Below the pieces are notes generated by a model that was not told where the DNA came from, did not search any database, and saw only the letters and a list, made by a program, of their open reading frames with translations. Source: Epinephelus fuscoguttatus (taxonomy: Eukaryota > Chordata > Actinopteri > Perciformes > Serranidae). Taken from it: 64,000 bases of DNA. Shown piece after piece: positions 1 to 11,685 of the stretch. The stretch spans positions 36,432,284 to 36,496,283 of the forward strand of contig NC_064773.1 in assembly GCF_011397635.1 (NCBI RefSeq), in the 5' to 3' direction. How positions within the stretch are numbered: the first letter of the stretch is position 1; every line of letters begins with the position of its first letter. A program made the position numbers and the translations under genes.

Positions 1-289
1 AAAATGTCTCTGTCGTCATGCACGCCCAGCTGCATCGCCGTTAAATCCAGTTTAGCAGCTTCCTTAATTTGGTCCTCCATTAACGCGAGTAGTGGTGAAA
101 TACCTCAATAGCATCATTAATGTGGTCTGTAGGATCTGTAGCGGTCGCCATTGTTGCTATCCTCACCAGTTACCCACCGGCACACAGCTTGACATCAGCG
201 TGGCGCTGATTGGCTAATCGCTAGACCCACCCCCACCCCCGGCGTTCATTGGTCCTTCCATCGTTTGGACGAGATAAATCGCAAATTCA
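1..289. other. No gene recognised
   Basis: I see no convincing coding region, structured RNA or repeat boundary here. It directly abuts the gypsy integrase remnant and may be an older unrelated repeat that truncated that element on its 5' side. Confidence 0.4.
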
Positions 290-1060
290 TTGCAGTATGC
301 CAGACCTACTCAGTTGAGTGGGCGGGGTCTATGGTCTGGAACCAGGCTACATTTAAAGTCAGTCTTTGCTCGCCTAGGTATCCCGGAGATCCTGATGTTG
401 GATAACGGGCCACAGTTTTCTGGACAAGCCTTCACTTCCTTTGCAACTGCATATGGATTCAGGCACATCACCAGCAGCCCAGGGTTTCCGCAGAGTAATG
501 GTGAAGCAGAAAGAGCAGTCAAAACTGTGAAAACCCTCCTGAAAAAGGCAGGAGACCCCTACCTGGCTCTACTCACCTAAAGAGCCACGCCCCTTCAGAG
601 TGGTTACAGTCCAGCTCAGCTCCTCATGGATCGACGTCTTCGCACCATGGTGCCTATCCTTCCCTCTCAGCTAGACCTGGCTCTGCCTGACAGCATTGCA
701 TTCACCCGAAGAGAAAAGGAGATAGAGTTATCAGATGCTGAAAACTACACCAGACGTCACCGCGCCAAAGCTCTCAGCAACCTATCACCAGGAGACCAAG
801 TGTGGGTAACCAATGCAAAGATGTTTGGAACTGTGCTCCAGCACCACTCCAATCCAAGGTCTTACCTGGTGGAACTACCTCAGGGAGTAGTGAGGCGTAA
901 CCGCCAGCACCTTATACCGCTACACACCCCTGCACAAGACAGCAGCTCGCCACAGCAACAAACGCCAGAGCCAGCTCCTATGCAGGCACCCATATCACCT
1001 GCTGTGGTACCCCGTGTTGTGGTCCTGATTTTCTGTGCAATTGTGTTTGCTGCTATCTGA
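290..1060 (+). pseudogene. Ty3/gypsy integrase C-terminal remnant
   Basis: This is a decayed piece of a gypsy-type pol gene. The core integrase signature is visible: GIPEILMLDNGPQFSG (second catalytic Asp in DNGPQF) and FPQSNGEAERAVKTVK (catalytic Glu in NGEAER). It is followed by a C-terminal domain with LSPGDQVWVTNAK and the run RSYLVELPQG. The first catalytic Asp and everything upstream are missing. The frame is open except for one nonsense codon, TAA at 578-580, where the family normally has a Tyr (LLTYRATP-like context). Both flanking segments are in the same frame, so one base change broke it. Integrase inserts retrotransposon cDNA into the chromosome; this copy cannot. A candidate LTR follows directly. 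Confidence 0.85.
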
Positions 1061-1078
1061 TCCTTCTCTCCCTCTCCC

Positions 1079-1534
1079 TGTAGAGTGAGTGCCGAGGGGC
1101 GGGGCGATCTCCGGGAGCACTGGGCTCCCGGCACACCTGCAGCTCATTCTGCCTAATTAGCCGGCTTCTTAAGCCACACTCTCTTTGTCTCCAGTGCTGG
1201 ATTATTCTCTTTGCTCTAGTATTACGCTTGTGCTCTCAGTGATCTCCTGCCTTCCGCCACGTGTTTATGCTCCGGTGTTTGGTCTCCAGGTTTAGTGAGT
1301 TTTTGTGCCTTGTCACTCTTTTTGTTGCACTTTTGTTCTTGCTCTTTTTCCCATGTTTATGGTGATTTTCAGTTTAGCCTTTTCCGTTGTTACTTTTCCC
1401 TCAGAAAGAGTTTTGGTTGATACTTTGCTTGTATTTTTCTGTGAACTGATTTTTTGTTGCTACTTTGTAAATAAACTGTTTTTTTGAACTTAACTCTGCA
1501 ACTGGGTCCTGGCTTCCTTGTCCGGCACGTAACA
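1079..1534 (+). repeat. Candidate 3' LTR of the gypsy element
   Basis: The segment follows the integrase frame, begins TGTAGAG and ends GTAACA, so it has the TG...CA termini of an LTR. It holds a poly(A) signal AATAAA near 1470, before a T-rich stretch. The weak point is that the sequence just before it is pyrimidine-rich, not a polypurine tract, so the left border is uncertain. No second LTR copy is in the window to confirm the ends. Confidence 0.45.
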
Positions 1535-1913
1535 CCCCAAGTCTCATCTGCAGAGACTCCTGCTCTCAGGACCAGGTCTGGGAGAACCATCATTAAACCT
1601 AGTAGGCTTAACCTATAAACTGACAAACACTGAAATAAGAGAATACTGAGATTTAAGAAAGTAACCCCTATTTTATTTATCAGTACGGACAGTTTATGTT
1701 AATATTATGGGGTGAAGTTTGAGCACTGTAAGTTAATACTGTGGAAATTCAAGAAACAGTGATTATTTAATTTTGTCACATGTATGACAATTTAAGTGCC
1801 TATATGAATCATTCGTAAGTTCAGGATTTAGATAGGAACAGGCCTTTCAAGAATAGAGGCAGAATAATCCTCTAAGGTCTGATGAGACAAAGGCAGTCTA
1901 CCCTTTGTTCTCT

Positions 1914-2079
1914 AGAAAGGGGAGATGTGGTATTATGCATATTGGTTCATAGTATGATTCAATGCATGAGAGGTCCTCGGTGATGTGAAAATGTGGGGGC
2001 GCTGTGGGAGTGCAAGGGGGTTGGTTCTCATGTTATTGTAGTAGAATAAGAGGTCAGTAAAGTTATGATTCAGTACACA
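1914..2079 (+). repeat. Candidate polypurine tract and short LTR-like end
   Basis: A purine run AGAAAGGGGAGA (1914-1925) is followed by TGTGGTATTATGC and, about 150 bp later, by a CAGTACACA end abutting truncated LINE sequence. PPT followed by TG...CA is the layout of an LTR-element 3' end, and short LTRs occur in some copia-like elements. No coding sequence upstream (1535-1913) supports a family. That stretch shows nothing else I recognise. Confidence 0.3.
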
Positions 2080-4316
2080 GTCGGACCAAGTGCTTCTTTA
2101 AGTTCAAATACACGACAAAAATCATCTGGTTTTACTGAAAAATATAGCTGAGTGTCATCTGCATAGCAATGATAGGATATACAACCAAAGCAACTGATTA
2201 TCTGGCCCAAGGGAAGCATATACAAAGAGAAAAGAATAGGTCCAAGGATTGACCCCTGGGGCACCCCATATAACAGCAGAGTGGATGAGAACACATAGTT
2301 ACCCATGGAGACAGAAAAACGTCTATTTGACAAATACGACATAAACCATTCTAGGGCTTTCCCTGAGATACCAACACATGTATTTAGTCGATGAATGAGG
2401 ATGGAGTGATCAATGGTGTCAAAGACAGCGCTCAAGTCAAGCAAGACCAAGATGGAGAGTTCCCCCTTATCAGCCTGCATAAGGATGTCATTCATGACTC
2501 TTAACAGAGCAGTTTCAGTACTGTGGTTTTGACGAAAACCAGATTGAAATTTATCAAAGATATTATTTCCTTCAACAACTTGGAGAAGCTGCTCAGCTAC
2601 AAGTTTTTCCAGTATTTTGGAAATGAAAGGTAATTTAGAGATGGGTATGAAATTGTTCAAAACAGCTGGATCAAGGCCAGGTTTTTTTTAGGAGTGGCTG
2701 GACACTGGCTGTCTTAAACTGCCAATGACAGGAAGGACCTCTAAAAATACTTTGGGGGGTAAGATATCGAGATTGCAGGAAGACAGGTGCAGATGAAAAA
2801 TTGTCTCTGTAAAAACTGTAAGGTTTTGCATGGTAATGGGGGCAAAATGGGTTAGTCAATTTGAAACATTACTAGGTGGATCAAAAGTGGTGGATGGGAG
2901 CACAATGTTGGATCTAATTCTATTGATCTTGTTGACAAAAAATGATAAATGCAATTCACAGTCTTCAGTTAAGGTGGCAGAGATAGTAGCAGGAGCGGGT
3001 TGTACAAGCTCATTGATTGTGCAAAACAGAGCTCGAGGATTGTGTTTATTAGTGGTAATTAAGTCTGAGAAATAAGCTGATCTTGCATCCTTGATTTTTT
3101 GATTGAGTCAAGTTTAAAGTTCTTTCATGTATTGAAAGTGAACATTGAGTTTTGTCTTCTTCCATCTGCGTTCAGCCCTCCTGCATTCCTGCTTACAGCT
3201 ACGGATAGCATCATTATCCTTTATCTATGGTGATGATTTAGTAGCTACTACTGACCTGGTTGTAAAAGCTGCAATGGCACAAAGGAAAGGAACAGATCAT
3301 TGAAATTATTGACCAAATCATTAATGTTAGAGGGCTGAATATGGCCATTATATAAATCACAAAAAAATATATGAGAAATTTGAAGCAGACTGGTTATTAA
3401 AAATGCGGGAACATACTGTTCACTTCTGACTTGGAGCAGTTGCCTGGATGTAGGAGTCAGATAGAACATATTTGTGATCGGAGACAAGATCAATTAATGA
3501 GAGGGAGTTAATAGTCAGACCAAGTGTAAAAACGAGGTCAAGGGTGTGGCCTCAGTTATGTGTTGAACCAGAAACATGCTGCACCAGATTGAATGAATCA
3601 GTGATGTTTAGGAATTCAGTAGCAAAATGGTTGGCTGTATTATCAACATGGATATTAAAATCCCCTACAAAAATAATTCTATCATGATTGAGAACAATGG
3701 ATGATAGAAATTCAGAGAACTCTGCTAGAAAGCTGTTTGGTTTGGGGGGACGGTAGATTGAGATACAGCAGATGGGGTTTTGACAGTTGATTTTGAACAT
3801 GAGCATCTCGAAATTCTGAAAATGATCAACAGTGATATGTTTACAATTAAAAAGATTGCTGTAGGCAACTGTGAGGCCACCACCATGGCCAGTGGACCTC
3901 GGGGAGTTAAAATAACTGTATTCGGGAGGGCAGAGTTTGATTAAATGGCAGCAGTCCCCAGTCTTTAGCCATGTCTCTGTCAGAATCAGAAAATCCAAGT
4001 TATGGGATGTGATCAAATCATTCAGGATAAAGGTTTTGTATGACAGAGAACTAGCATTGAATAGAGCCAACTTAGTTGGAGTGATGGATTGCACAGACTG
4101 TTTATGATTGTAGGTAATATGGATCAAGTTACTACTGTTAGCTCTAGTTGTGTGAGCAGGGAGGCATTTCTTGGGCCTAAAGTTTGTGCTGACGGGAATC
4201 AGTGAGACCGGGTCAATAGATGGGCTACTGTCAGGTGGCTGAACCGCAGGCAAGCATTTAACATTCCTGTTCAGAATAGCTTCAGGATTTACACAGTATG
4301 TGGCATTTAAAATCAC
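2070..4316 (-). pseudogene. L2/CR1-type LINE ORF2 (endonuclease and reverse transcriptase), broken
   Basis: Read on the minus strand, the N-terminal part (4316-3552) is an APE-type endonuclease with LALFNASSL, LILTETWLK, GHGGGLTVAYS and IIFVGDFNIHVDN. After a decayed connecting stretch (about 3500-2670), the reverse transcriptase follows at 2660-2070. It has [38 protein letters not shown], the catalytic [12 protein letters not shown] and [16 protein letters not shown], and ends just after the YADD box ([11 protein letters not shown]). The remaining RT thumb and the 3' UTR are absent, and the sequence stops against LTR-like DNA near 2079. Several stops and frameshifts separate the blocks. The enzyme would nick target DNA and reverse-transcribe LINE RNA; this copy is dead. 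Confidence 0.88.
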
Positions 4317-4373
4317 AGGAGTATCACACTTAAGAGCACAGTTATTAATATAATGGAATGGACTAACCCCATG

Positions 4374-6284
4374 TCAGCTGCACAAGGATTTGCATGATTT
4401 CAGCATCAGTGCCATGTTGGTAGCTAGCAGACGAGAGCCAGACCAGTTTAGGTGAAGACCATCATACCTGAAAAGCGTGGGTCTGTCCAGAAATGGAGTG
4501 AAATAGTCAATGAAAGGAATTCCCAGTGATCTGCAGTAGCCTTTTAGCCAGATGTGCAGATTGAGTAAACGGCTGAACTTTGTCTCCCCAGCAAGGAAAA
4601 GGCATAGGGCCAGAGATAAGACATTGAGCCCTTGAGTCCAGAAGAGTGTCTGAGGCTCAAAGTCCTTTTTCAGTTTTTCTGACTGTTGTGCTTTGATGTC
4701 ACTGGAGCCAATGTGGAGAATGACAGTTGAGGCTGAAGGGTATTGATCTAAAAGTGGAGGGAGCTTCACTTTAATGTCCAGAACGCGAGCACCAGGGAAA
4801 CTTAGGGTTTGGGCTCTAGGGAGGACTACATGTCGCACCATAGATGAGCCCACATCGAGCACAGCAGGAGGGACAGTGAGAGAAGAGGATGGAGGGGGGC
4901 TCTTAGTTGGAAGCTGTCTCCTCGGTGGATGGTGAACTGCTGGGTGTCCACTGGGCCTCTGTGGCAGAGGTCTATGGGAGCGATGAGGTGTACGCACAGT
5001 AGTGGGGCTTGACCCTGGGGGGGCAGCTGAAGCATCAAGAGAACCACCAGGGGGTACATCTTTCCTGAGGGGGGGCTGGACCCTAGCAGCAGCAGGCGAG
5101 GTGCGGTCCGTGGCAGCAGAGGGGTCACCAACCGGCTTGGGAGCAGAGACCCAGGCAGAAGATGGATGTTTGACCAGCTGTAGCCTCACTGGAGAGTGTG
5201 GTCCATCCCCACTGTCCAGGGCTTGGAATTTATTACTCAGTTGCAGAGTATCAGATGCGCATGATTGGAGGGAGCGTCTAGCCCGACCCTTGCTGCTCCT
5301 GACCAGGACCCATGGCTCTGTGTTACATGGAGTGGAGCAGGCTTGGAACTTAGGTTTAGCCCCAAGGATGGGCCAGATGTCATCATTCAGGGCCAGGGCA
5401 TTAGTTGAAAGAATCGGCTCACCTACAGTGGCGACAGAGCCAGACCAGGGACAGGGAGAGACGAGGATGGAGGGGGGATCTTAGTTGGAAGTTGTCTCCT
5501 CAGTGGATGGTGAACCGCGGAGCGTCCACTGGGCCTCTGTGGCGGAGATCTACGGGAGCGATGAGGTGCATGCACAGTAGTGGGGCTTGACCCTGGGGGG
5601 GCAGCTGAAGCATCAAGAGAACCACCAGGAGATACATTTTTCCTGAGGGGGGGGCTGGACCCTGGCAGCAGCAGGTGAGGTGCGGTCCGTGGCAGCGGAG
5701 GGGCCACCAACTGGCTTGGGAGCAGAGACCCAGGCAGAAGATGGATGGTTGACCAACTGTAGCCTCACTGGAGAGTGCGGTCCATCCCCACTGTCTAGGG
5801 CTTGGAATTTATTACTCAGTTGCAGAGTATCAGATGCGCGTGGTTGGAGGGAGCGCTTAGCTAGACCCTTGCTGTTTCTGACCAGGATCCATGGCTCCGT
5901 GTTACAGGGAGTGGAGCAGGCTTGGGACTTAGGTTTAGTCCCAAGGATGGGCCAGATGTCATCATTCAGGGCCAGGGCATTAGTTGAAAGAATCAGCTCA
6001 CCTCCAGTGGTGACAGAGCCAGACCAGGGAAGAGTGGCTCTGCCAGGCGCAACAGCAGCTGAGCACTCTCTGAATGAGCTGGCGCAGCAGGAGGAGCCCA
6101 CCACGGAGAGATGTTTGGCCTGAGCAGCGGCCACAGAGGAAAAGCCCAGGATTAACTCATCCTTGCTTCTGAGTTCCTGTTTCAGCCGTCCAATGTCTTC
6201 CTGTAACAGTGAGTAAGCCGGCAGGTAATGTCCACACACAGCCAGCCACATGCATGGCTGAAAATCGTGGCTAAGTTTGAGCAT
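4374..6284 (-). pseudogene. L2/CR1-type LINE ORF1 with SGNH esterase domain, internally duplicated
   Basis: The N-terminal part (from 6284) has a short heptad-rich helix around DIGRLKQELRSKDELILG. A Pro/Ser-rich linker follows, and the C-terminal part (about 4860-4380) is an SGNH-hydrolase-like domain: VLDVGSSMVRHV (GDS-like block), FPGARVLDIKVKLPPLL, VILHIGSSDIKAQQSEKLKK (GxND-like block), FSRLLNLHIWLKGYC and FRYDGLHLNWSG (catalytic DGLH block). This esterase is typical of ORF1 proteins in CR1/L2 LINEs. It precedes the ORF2 remnant on the same strand in the normal order. The linker is present twice because of a 578-bp tandem duplication that shifts the frame, so the protein cannot be read through. 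ORF1 normally binds LINE RNA and membranes. Confidence 0.82.
4873..6030 (-). repeat. Tandem duplication, unit 578 bp, inside LINE ORF1
   Basis: Two head-to-tail copies, roughly 4873-5450 and 5451-6030, align with a constant offset of 578 bp (for example TTAGTTGG at 4903 and 5481; GGGGCTTGACCC at 5004 and 5582). They differ by scattered substitutions and small indels. Both ends lie in a related sequence, gggacagNgagaga, which suggests misalignment at short homology. 578 is not a multiple of three, so the duplication breaks the frame. Confidence 0.85.
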
Positions 6285-6610
6285 GTCTTTTGCGAATGTG
6301 GCATGGTGGGAGATACCAGGACTGGAAAGCTCGACAACGCCACCCGGGGAATTGCACCCCAGAAAATCCTAAACTAAGGTTATACCAGGTCACACAGATT
6401 CATTAAACCACGGGGTAAGACAGTTTTCAATTAAACAAACAAATTTTATTAACAAAACTGTTCAAAGGAAAATAACTAAATAAAGTCACACACAATATAA
6501 AATGAGCAGTTGGGCAAGAAAGGGGATAAGGACAGGGCTGGGGCTTACCAAGTGGCAGGGACAACCAAAATTGGGGAAGGGGTTCCTCAAATGAATCACC
6601 CGGTGACACT

Positions 6611-6660
<50 letters not shown>

Positions 6661-6736
6661 CCAAAAAAAGGGGGAAACTGAAGAACGCACCACCTAACAG
6701 AAAGAAAACAGAACAGAGGTTAAGAAAACAGTAGGC
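6285..6736. other. Unclassified A-rich stretch with (CA)n
   Basis: It lies between the 5' end of the minus-strand LINE and the start of the plus-strand LINE. It has a (CA)n microsatellite at about 6616-6656 and an A/T-rich part with no coding signal. It may be one half of an older retroelement region that continues after 9786, split by the plus-strand LINE, but I found no matching termini. Confidence 0.4.
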
Positions 6737-8561
6737 TTGCTGCGAACAACACTCAACTCCGTAGCACCTCTTAAAAAGAAGTTAACAAGGCAAAGAAAGT
6801 TCACTCCTTGGTATAACTCGCAAACCCATAAGTTAAAACAAATATGGCGAAAATTTGAAAGGAACTGGCGATTAACCAAACTGGAAGAATCTCATTTATT
6901 CTGGGCAGACAGTCTCAAAACTTATAAGAGGGGCCTCCGCAATGCCGGAGCAAACTATCACTCAGCTTTAATAGAAGAAAATAAGAACAACCCCAGGTTT
7001 CTTTTCAGCACTGTAGCCAGGCTGACTGAGAGTCACAGCTCTATTGAGCCTTGTATTCCTTTAGCCCTTAGCAGTAATGATTTTATGAGCTTTTTTAATG
7101 ACAAAATTCTAACTATTAGAGGCAAAATTCATGACCTCCTGCCCTCAGATAGTACCTATCTGCCCTCAAACACAGCTGTAAGACCTAATATATATTTAGA
7201 TTGCTTCTCCCCAATTTCTCTTCAACAATTGACTGCAGTGATTTCTTCATCAATATATCCTTTTTAACAGGCTATGTACCACATTAAACCTCTCCTAAAA
7301 AAGCCCACCCTGGATCCAGAGGTGTTAGCCAACTATAGACCAATATCTAATCTTCCCTTTCTTTCAAAGATCCTTGAGAAAGTAGTCGCAGACCAGCTGT
7401 GTGATTTTCTCCAATGATAATAATTTATTTGAGGAATTTCAGTCAGGATTTAGAGTGCATCATAGCACTGAGACAGCACTAGTTAAAATTACAAATGTCC
7501 TGATAGCTTCAGACAAAGGACTCGTCTCTGTACTTGTTTTAATAGATCTTAGTGCAGCGTTTGACAAAATTGACCATCAAATTCTGCTACAGAGACTGGA
7601 ACACTTAATTGGCCTTAAAGGTTCTGCACTAAGTTGGTTTAAATCTTATTTATCTGATCGTTTTCAATTTGTTCATGTTCATGATGAATCATCCTTATGT
7701 ACTAAAGTTTGTTTTGGAGTTCCGCAAGGTTCTGTGCTTGGACCAATCCTATTTACTCTGTGCCCCGGCTGTATCTAGGCTAACGGCTAACATGCTAACT
7801 ATTATTTTTATGTCACTAGTCACTTGAAACAAATTTAGGACGATAGGAGACAGGTTGAAATAAACCGAAATTTCCCTTTAAGACATAAAAACCTGGATGA
7901 GCACCAATTTCCTTATGTTAAATTCAGACAAAACTGAAGTTATTGTTCTTGGCCCCAAACAACTCAGAGACTCTGTATCTGATGATATAGTTTCTCTAGA
8001 TGGCATTGCTCTGGCCTCTAGCACTACCGTCAGAAACCTCAGAGTAATATTCGATCAAGATTTGTCTTTTAATTCTCATTTAAAACAAACCTCACGGACT
8101 GCATTTTTCATCTGCGTAATATTGCGAAAATTAGGCCTATCCTGACCCGAAAAGTTGCAGAAAAATTGGTCCACGCTTTTGTTATCTCTAGACTGGATTA
8201 CTGTAACTCCCTATTATCAGGTAGCTCTAATAAGTCTTTAAAAACTCTCCAGCTAATTCAGAATGCAGCGGCACGTGTACTAACAGGAACTAAGAAACAA
8301 GATCATATTTCTCCTGTTATAGCTTCTCTGCGCTGGCTCCCTGTAAAATCCAGAATTGAATTTAAAATCCTTCTCCTAACGTACAAAGCTTTAAATGGTC
8401 AGGCTCAGTCATATCTTAGAAAGCTCATAGTGCCATATTATCCCACCAGAACACTGTGCTCTGAGAATGCAGGGTTACTTGTGGTCCCTAAAGTCACAAA
8501 AGGTAGATCAGGAGTCAGAGCCTTCAGCTATCAGGCTCCTCTCCTGTGGAATCATCTTTAG
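6737..8561 (+). pseudogene. L2-type LINE ORF2, 5'-truncated and lacking YADD
   Basis: The block 6737-7267 is the linker before the RT. A frameshift follows, then 7275-7420 encodes HIKPLLKKPTLDPEVLANYR and [18 protein letters not shown]. The RT body at 7401-7760 has [31 protein letters not shown] and [13 protein letters not shown]. At about 7760 the frame leaves LINE sequence and a TTAA-element fragment intervenes. LINE sequence returns at 7882 with DIKTWMSTNFLMLNSDKTEV and continues with ISRLDYCNSLLSG, IQNAAARVLTGTKK and SLRWLPVKSRIEFKILLLTY. The catalytic YADD segment is therefore missing. The family is related to, but distinct from, the minus-strand LINE at 2.1-6.3 kb. Its 3' UTR resumes at 9178. 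Confidence 0.87.
7760..7877 (+). mobile_element. Fragment of a TTAA-target DNA element inside a LINE
   Basis: About 118 bp nearly identical to the right arm of the palindromic element ending at 57063 (ctaggctaacggctaacatg through the terminal ccgaaatttc). It ends at a TTAA (7878-7881), the target sequence of this element type. Its left side is truncated, and the LINE reading resumes straight after the TTAA. The RT residues that should lie here are gone, so a deletion accompanied or followed the insertion. Confidence 0.8.
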
Positions 8562-8610
8562 TTAGGGACGGCTCAGGCTTGCCTTGTACCAGGGGACCTC
8601 CTCCTATAGT

Positions 8611-8640
8611 TCTCTCTCTCTGTCTCTCTCTCTCTCTCTC
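8611..8640 (+). repeat. (TC)n microsatellite
   Basis: A CT-dinucleotide run in the LINE 3' UTR, at the left boundary of the nested minus-strand LINE fragment. Confidence 0.85.
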
Positions 8641-9177
8641 AACTCAACTCAACTTTATTTATATAGCCCTTTAAAACAGCCACGGCTGAAACAAAGTGAT
8701 GTACATAAATAGACAAAGCAACACAGGGACATAAAACAATTAACAGGAAATAAATACTAGAATAATTGTTTATTGTTTTGAAAACAATAAAACAATAAAT
8801 AAAACAAACCATAAAACACTAAAACAGAAGCAGAGTCTCATGCGGAGTCAAAAGCCAAATAATAAAAATGGGTTTTTAAGACGAGTTTTAAAAATGGACA
8901 ATGAGGAGGCTTGTCTAAGGTGGAGGGGTAGCTCGTTCCACAATTTAGGAGCAGCAACGGAAAAAGCTCTGTCCCCTCTGAGCTTCTGTTTGGACGTCGG
9001 TACCTCCAAGAGCAGCAGATCGGCTGACGAGGGGCACCGAGCAGGAGCGTAGGGGTGAAGAAGCTCAGGGAGGTAAGGTGGGGCCAGACCATTTAAAGAT
9101 TTAAAAACTAATAAAAGAATCTTAAAATGGACTTTAAAGTGCACAGGCAGCCAGTGGAGGGAGGCCACTCTCTGCAT
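8641..9177 (-). mobile_element. LINE 3' end (RT C-terminus plus tail) nested in another LINE
   Basis: On the minus strand, about 9177-8848 encodes a LINE RT C-terminus: VASLHWLPVHFKVHFKILLL, LNGLAPPYLPELL, LLLEVPTSK, GDRAFSVAAPKLWNELPLHL and FKTRLKNPF. It is followed by an A/T-rich 3' UTR ending in a GGGCTATATAAATAAAGTTG-type tail with TTGAG repeats at 8641. It sits inside the 3' UTR of the plus-strand LINE: the 9178 flank (actaactcggcttctcctcc) matches UTR sequence also seen near 20945. This is a 5'-truncated LINE insertion. Several fish LINE clades share this C-terminal region, so the family is uncertain. Confidence 0.8.
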
Positions 9178-9785
9178 ATCACTAACTCGGCTTCTCCTCC
9201 GGAGCCTTTGTGCTCCACTGTCTCGCAGGTTAACTATTATCACAGCGATGCCTGCATAGTGTGACGTGTGTGGTTGTGCTGCTGCCGTGGTCCTGCCAGA
9301 TGCCTGCTGCTGCTGCTGTTATCATTAGTCATACTTCTACTGTTATTATACACATGATTATTGTCACATACTATCAGATGTTAATATTTACTTTCAACAT
9401 ATTGTACCACAATAGCCAGAATCATAATTATAATATTATTACTTTCATTAATGTTGTTGTAAGCTATTAACATTATCGTCTGTCCTGCATCTCTTTCTGT
9501 CTCTCTTTCTGTCTCATTGTGACATACAGATTACTGTTAATTTATTATGCTGATCTGTTCTGTACGACATCTATTGCATGTCTGTCCGTCCTGGATCCTC
9601 CTTAGTTGCTCTTCCTGAGGTTTCTATCGTTTTTTTTCCCCGTTAAAGGGTTTTTTTTGAGGAGTTTGTCCTTATCCGCTGTGAGGGACCTAAGGACAGA
9701 GGGGTGTCGTATGCTGTAAAGCTCTGTGAGGCAAATTGTGATTTGTGATATTGGGCTTTATAAATAAAATTAAAATTGAAATTGA
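9178..9785 (+). repeat. L2-type LINE 3' UTR and tail
   Basis: This continues the plus-strand LINE after the nested insertion. It ends with the same tail found six more times in the window: cctgaggtttctaccgtttt-like, ttatccgctgtgaggg-like, caaattgtgatttgtgatat, then gggctttataaataaaattg. The other copies are at 13344, 20295, 25315, 30541, 58318 and 62396, on one strand or the other. Confidence 0.85.
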
Positions 9786-11559
9786 AACATGCCCAAGAGT
9801 TAAAACAAACTGGTATGGACTAAATAAATGTTTACATAAATTAAGTGAACATAACTAAAGAAATCAAAGAAAGCAATACGGTTTAGTAAACTGATTCAAA
9901 AACTACAATAATTGAAACTAAATACATGAAAATATATATAACTGAACCAATTTAACACAATAAATGAAACCAAAATACAAAGGAAAATTACTGCACTAAT
10001 TTCTTCATAAGACAATCCGAAAGAACAAATGAATAGATAAGGACTTAAAACATTTGGGTCATGTTTCACGAGGTGCGGGCAATCATGCAGGACCCCATAC
10101 AGAGGGCTGCTAAAAGGAACACAAAAACCTAATATTTAGTAAATTGATTAAATAAATTGAAACTAACCGTTTAACAAAATCAATTGATACATACCAGGCA
10201 CAGCAAACCCCAGGCAACCAGAGGATGAGAGCCTCAGGACGCGGCTCAAACACACACACACACAGAGTTATGCGCAGATGTTAGTCAGCTGGGAGCTGAG
10301 TGACAGATGGAAAAAGCAGACAATGTGCAGACTGACGTAACAGAGCGGGCAGATGGCTACACCCAGCAGGGCTCCAGTGGATCACCCCGTCTCCCCCGGC
10401 CCCCAGCAGTTTGCACTGCAAGGAGTGGAAATCGGGTCACCAACGTGTGCATTAGGCTATTTTATATACTTTATACTTTATTAATCCCCGAGGGGAAATT
10501 CAATTTTTCCACTCTGTTTGTCAATTACACACAGGTCCGAACACACACATGCACAAACTGGACCTATACATGCACTATGCACACATAAGGAGAAGACGGC
10601 AGAGCGCTTAGCTGGATAGAGAGGATTGTGTGCCTTGACGGCAACCACAGGTATATCACCAACTGGCTGCCACGCCAAACAAAAGGCTGCCACACCAAGC
10701 CACAGCCACCACAGGAGCGAGCGAGGAGCAGAAGAGAGAGAGGGGCACGACCACTCACCTGAATAAAAGGGTGCACATGGCACCGCCCAGCCGGTGCCTG
10801 AAAAGGTGACACAGTGCCGAATGGTGGCAGGGAAGGAGACAACCTCCGGCTACACAGAACTTTCTGGATATGGCCATGAGAGCTGGAGAGCAGGAACCTT
10901 AACAAAACTGGACCCTACCCACTCCCCCTCCATCTCAGAGTGTCACTCCATTTCTAATCACCCTCACAGTTGAATGAAGCTCCCTCCATCAAGGTGTAGG
11001 GTGTAAACACAGCAGCAGGCTTTGGGACAAACTTCCCTGTCTGCAGTAGAAAAAGAAATTCCTGTTATATTTAGTAAGCATGGAGAAAAATAAAATTACT
11101 CCCATTTGATATGTATTTGTTTCACTTTGATTTGATTCTTGCTGTCGTTTAGTGGAATTTTGGTAGTGTATATTATCCTTTCACTATTTAGATAAATCAA
11201 TGAATCAATGAATAGGTTAATAAATAAACAAATAAATAATACATAAGAGGGAACAAAACTTAGCCCTATAATTCACTGGGGACATTTCTTGTGCTCATTT
11301 TTTTGCAGCAGTTCCTGTTACACTTTACTGTAAAATAAACACAACTATCGTTTTATAGACTAGAGGTGTAGATTTGATCCTAAATACAATGTGGCATTTA
11401 AGATGTTAATGTCTGTGTGACAATATTAGATGCCTATCTTAGTTTGAACAGTTTACATTCCTCAGGGTAGTCACATGGAACTTTTATTTGTATGGAGCAT
11501 ATTCCATTTTCACTAGATAACAACAACATTACTTCCGCCATTTCTTTCTCTCATCGACC
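9786..11559. other. No gene; A/T-rich unclassified DNA with a short SINE/RTE-like tail
   Basis: No coding region is supported. Near 10463-10510 there is a tail-like motif (actttattaatccccgagg, then ggaaattcaa), known as the 3' end of fish RTE-type LINEs and SINEs; a related motif occurs at 22688. A (CA)n run lies at about 10250-10264. The remainder, 10900-11559, shows nothing I recognise. Confidence 0.45.
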
Positions 11560-11685
11560 ATGGCTGAGATCACCACAATCGTTGCACTGTACCTGCTCTG
11601 GAGGTCCCAGATTCGTCTGAGGGCCAAATGCCGCCGTCGGTTCTGGGTGCATGATACCCTGCGGAGGCGCACTGAGCTTACCTAA
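11560..11685 (+). pseudogene. Possible PIF/Harbinger transposase N-terminal fragment
   Basis: A 41-codon frame from ATG 11560 to TAA 11685, with a basic stretch RAKCRRRFWVHDTLRRR. In HARBI1-like transposases the N-terminus carries a similar R-rich block followed by W-V-H and a basic run. No DDE catalytic core follows, because the next sequence is the border of repeated segment copy A. The match is short and could be chance. Confidence 0.3.

Noticed and set aside
1390..1626. 78-codon minus-strand frame over the gypsy LTR
   Set aside because: Antisense to the LTR and its AATAAA signal; no similarity recognised.
10307..10905. Three overlapping frames of 93-113 codons
   Set aside because: No domains, and they run over a SINE/RTE-like tail and simple repeats. 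Frames on both strands are equally long.
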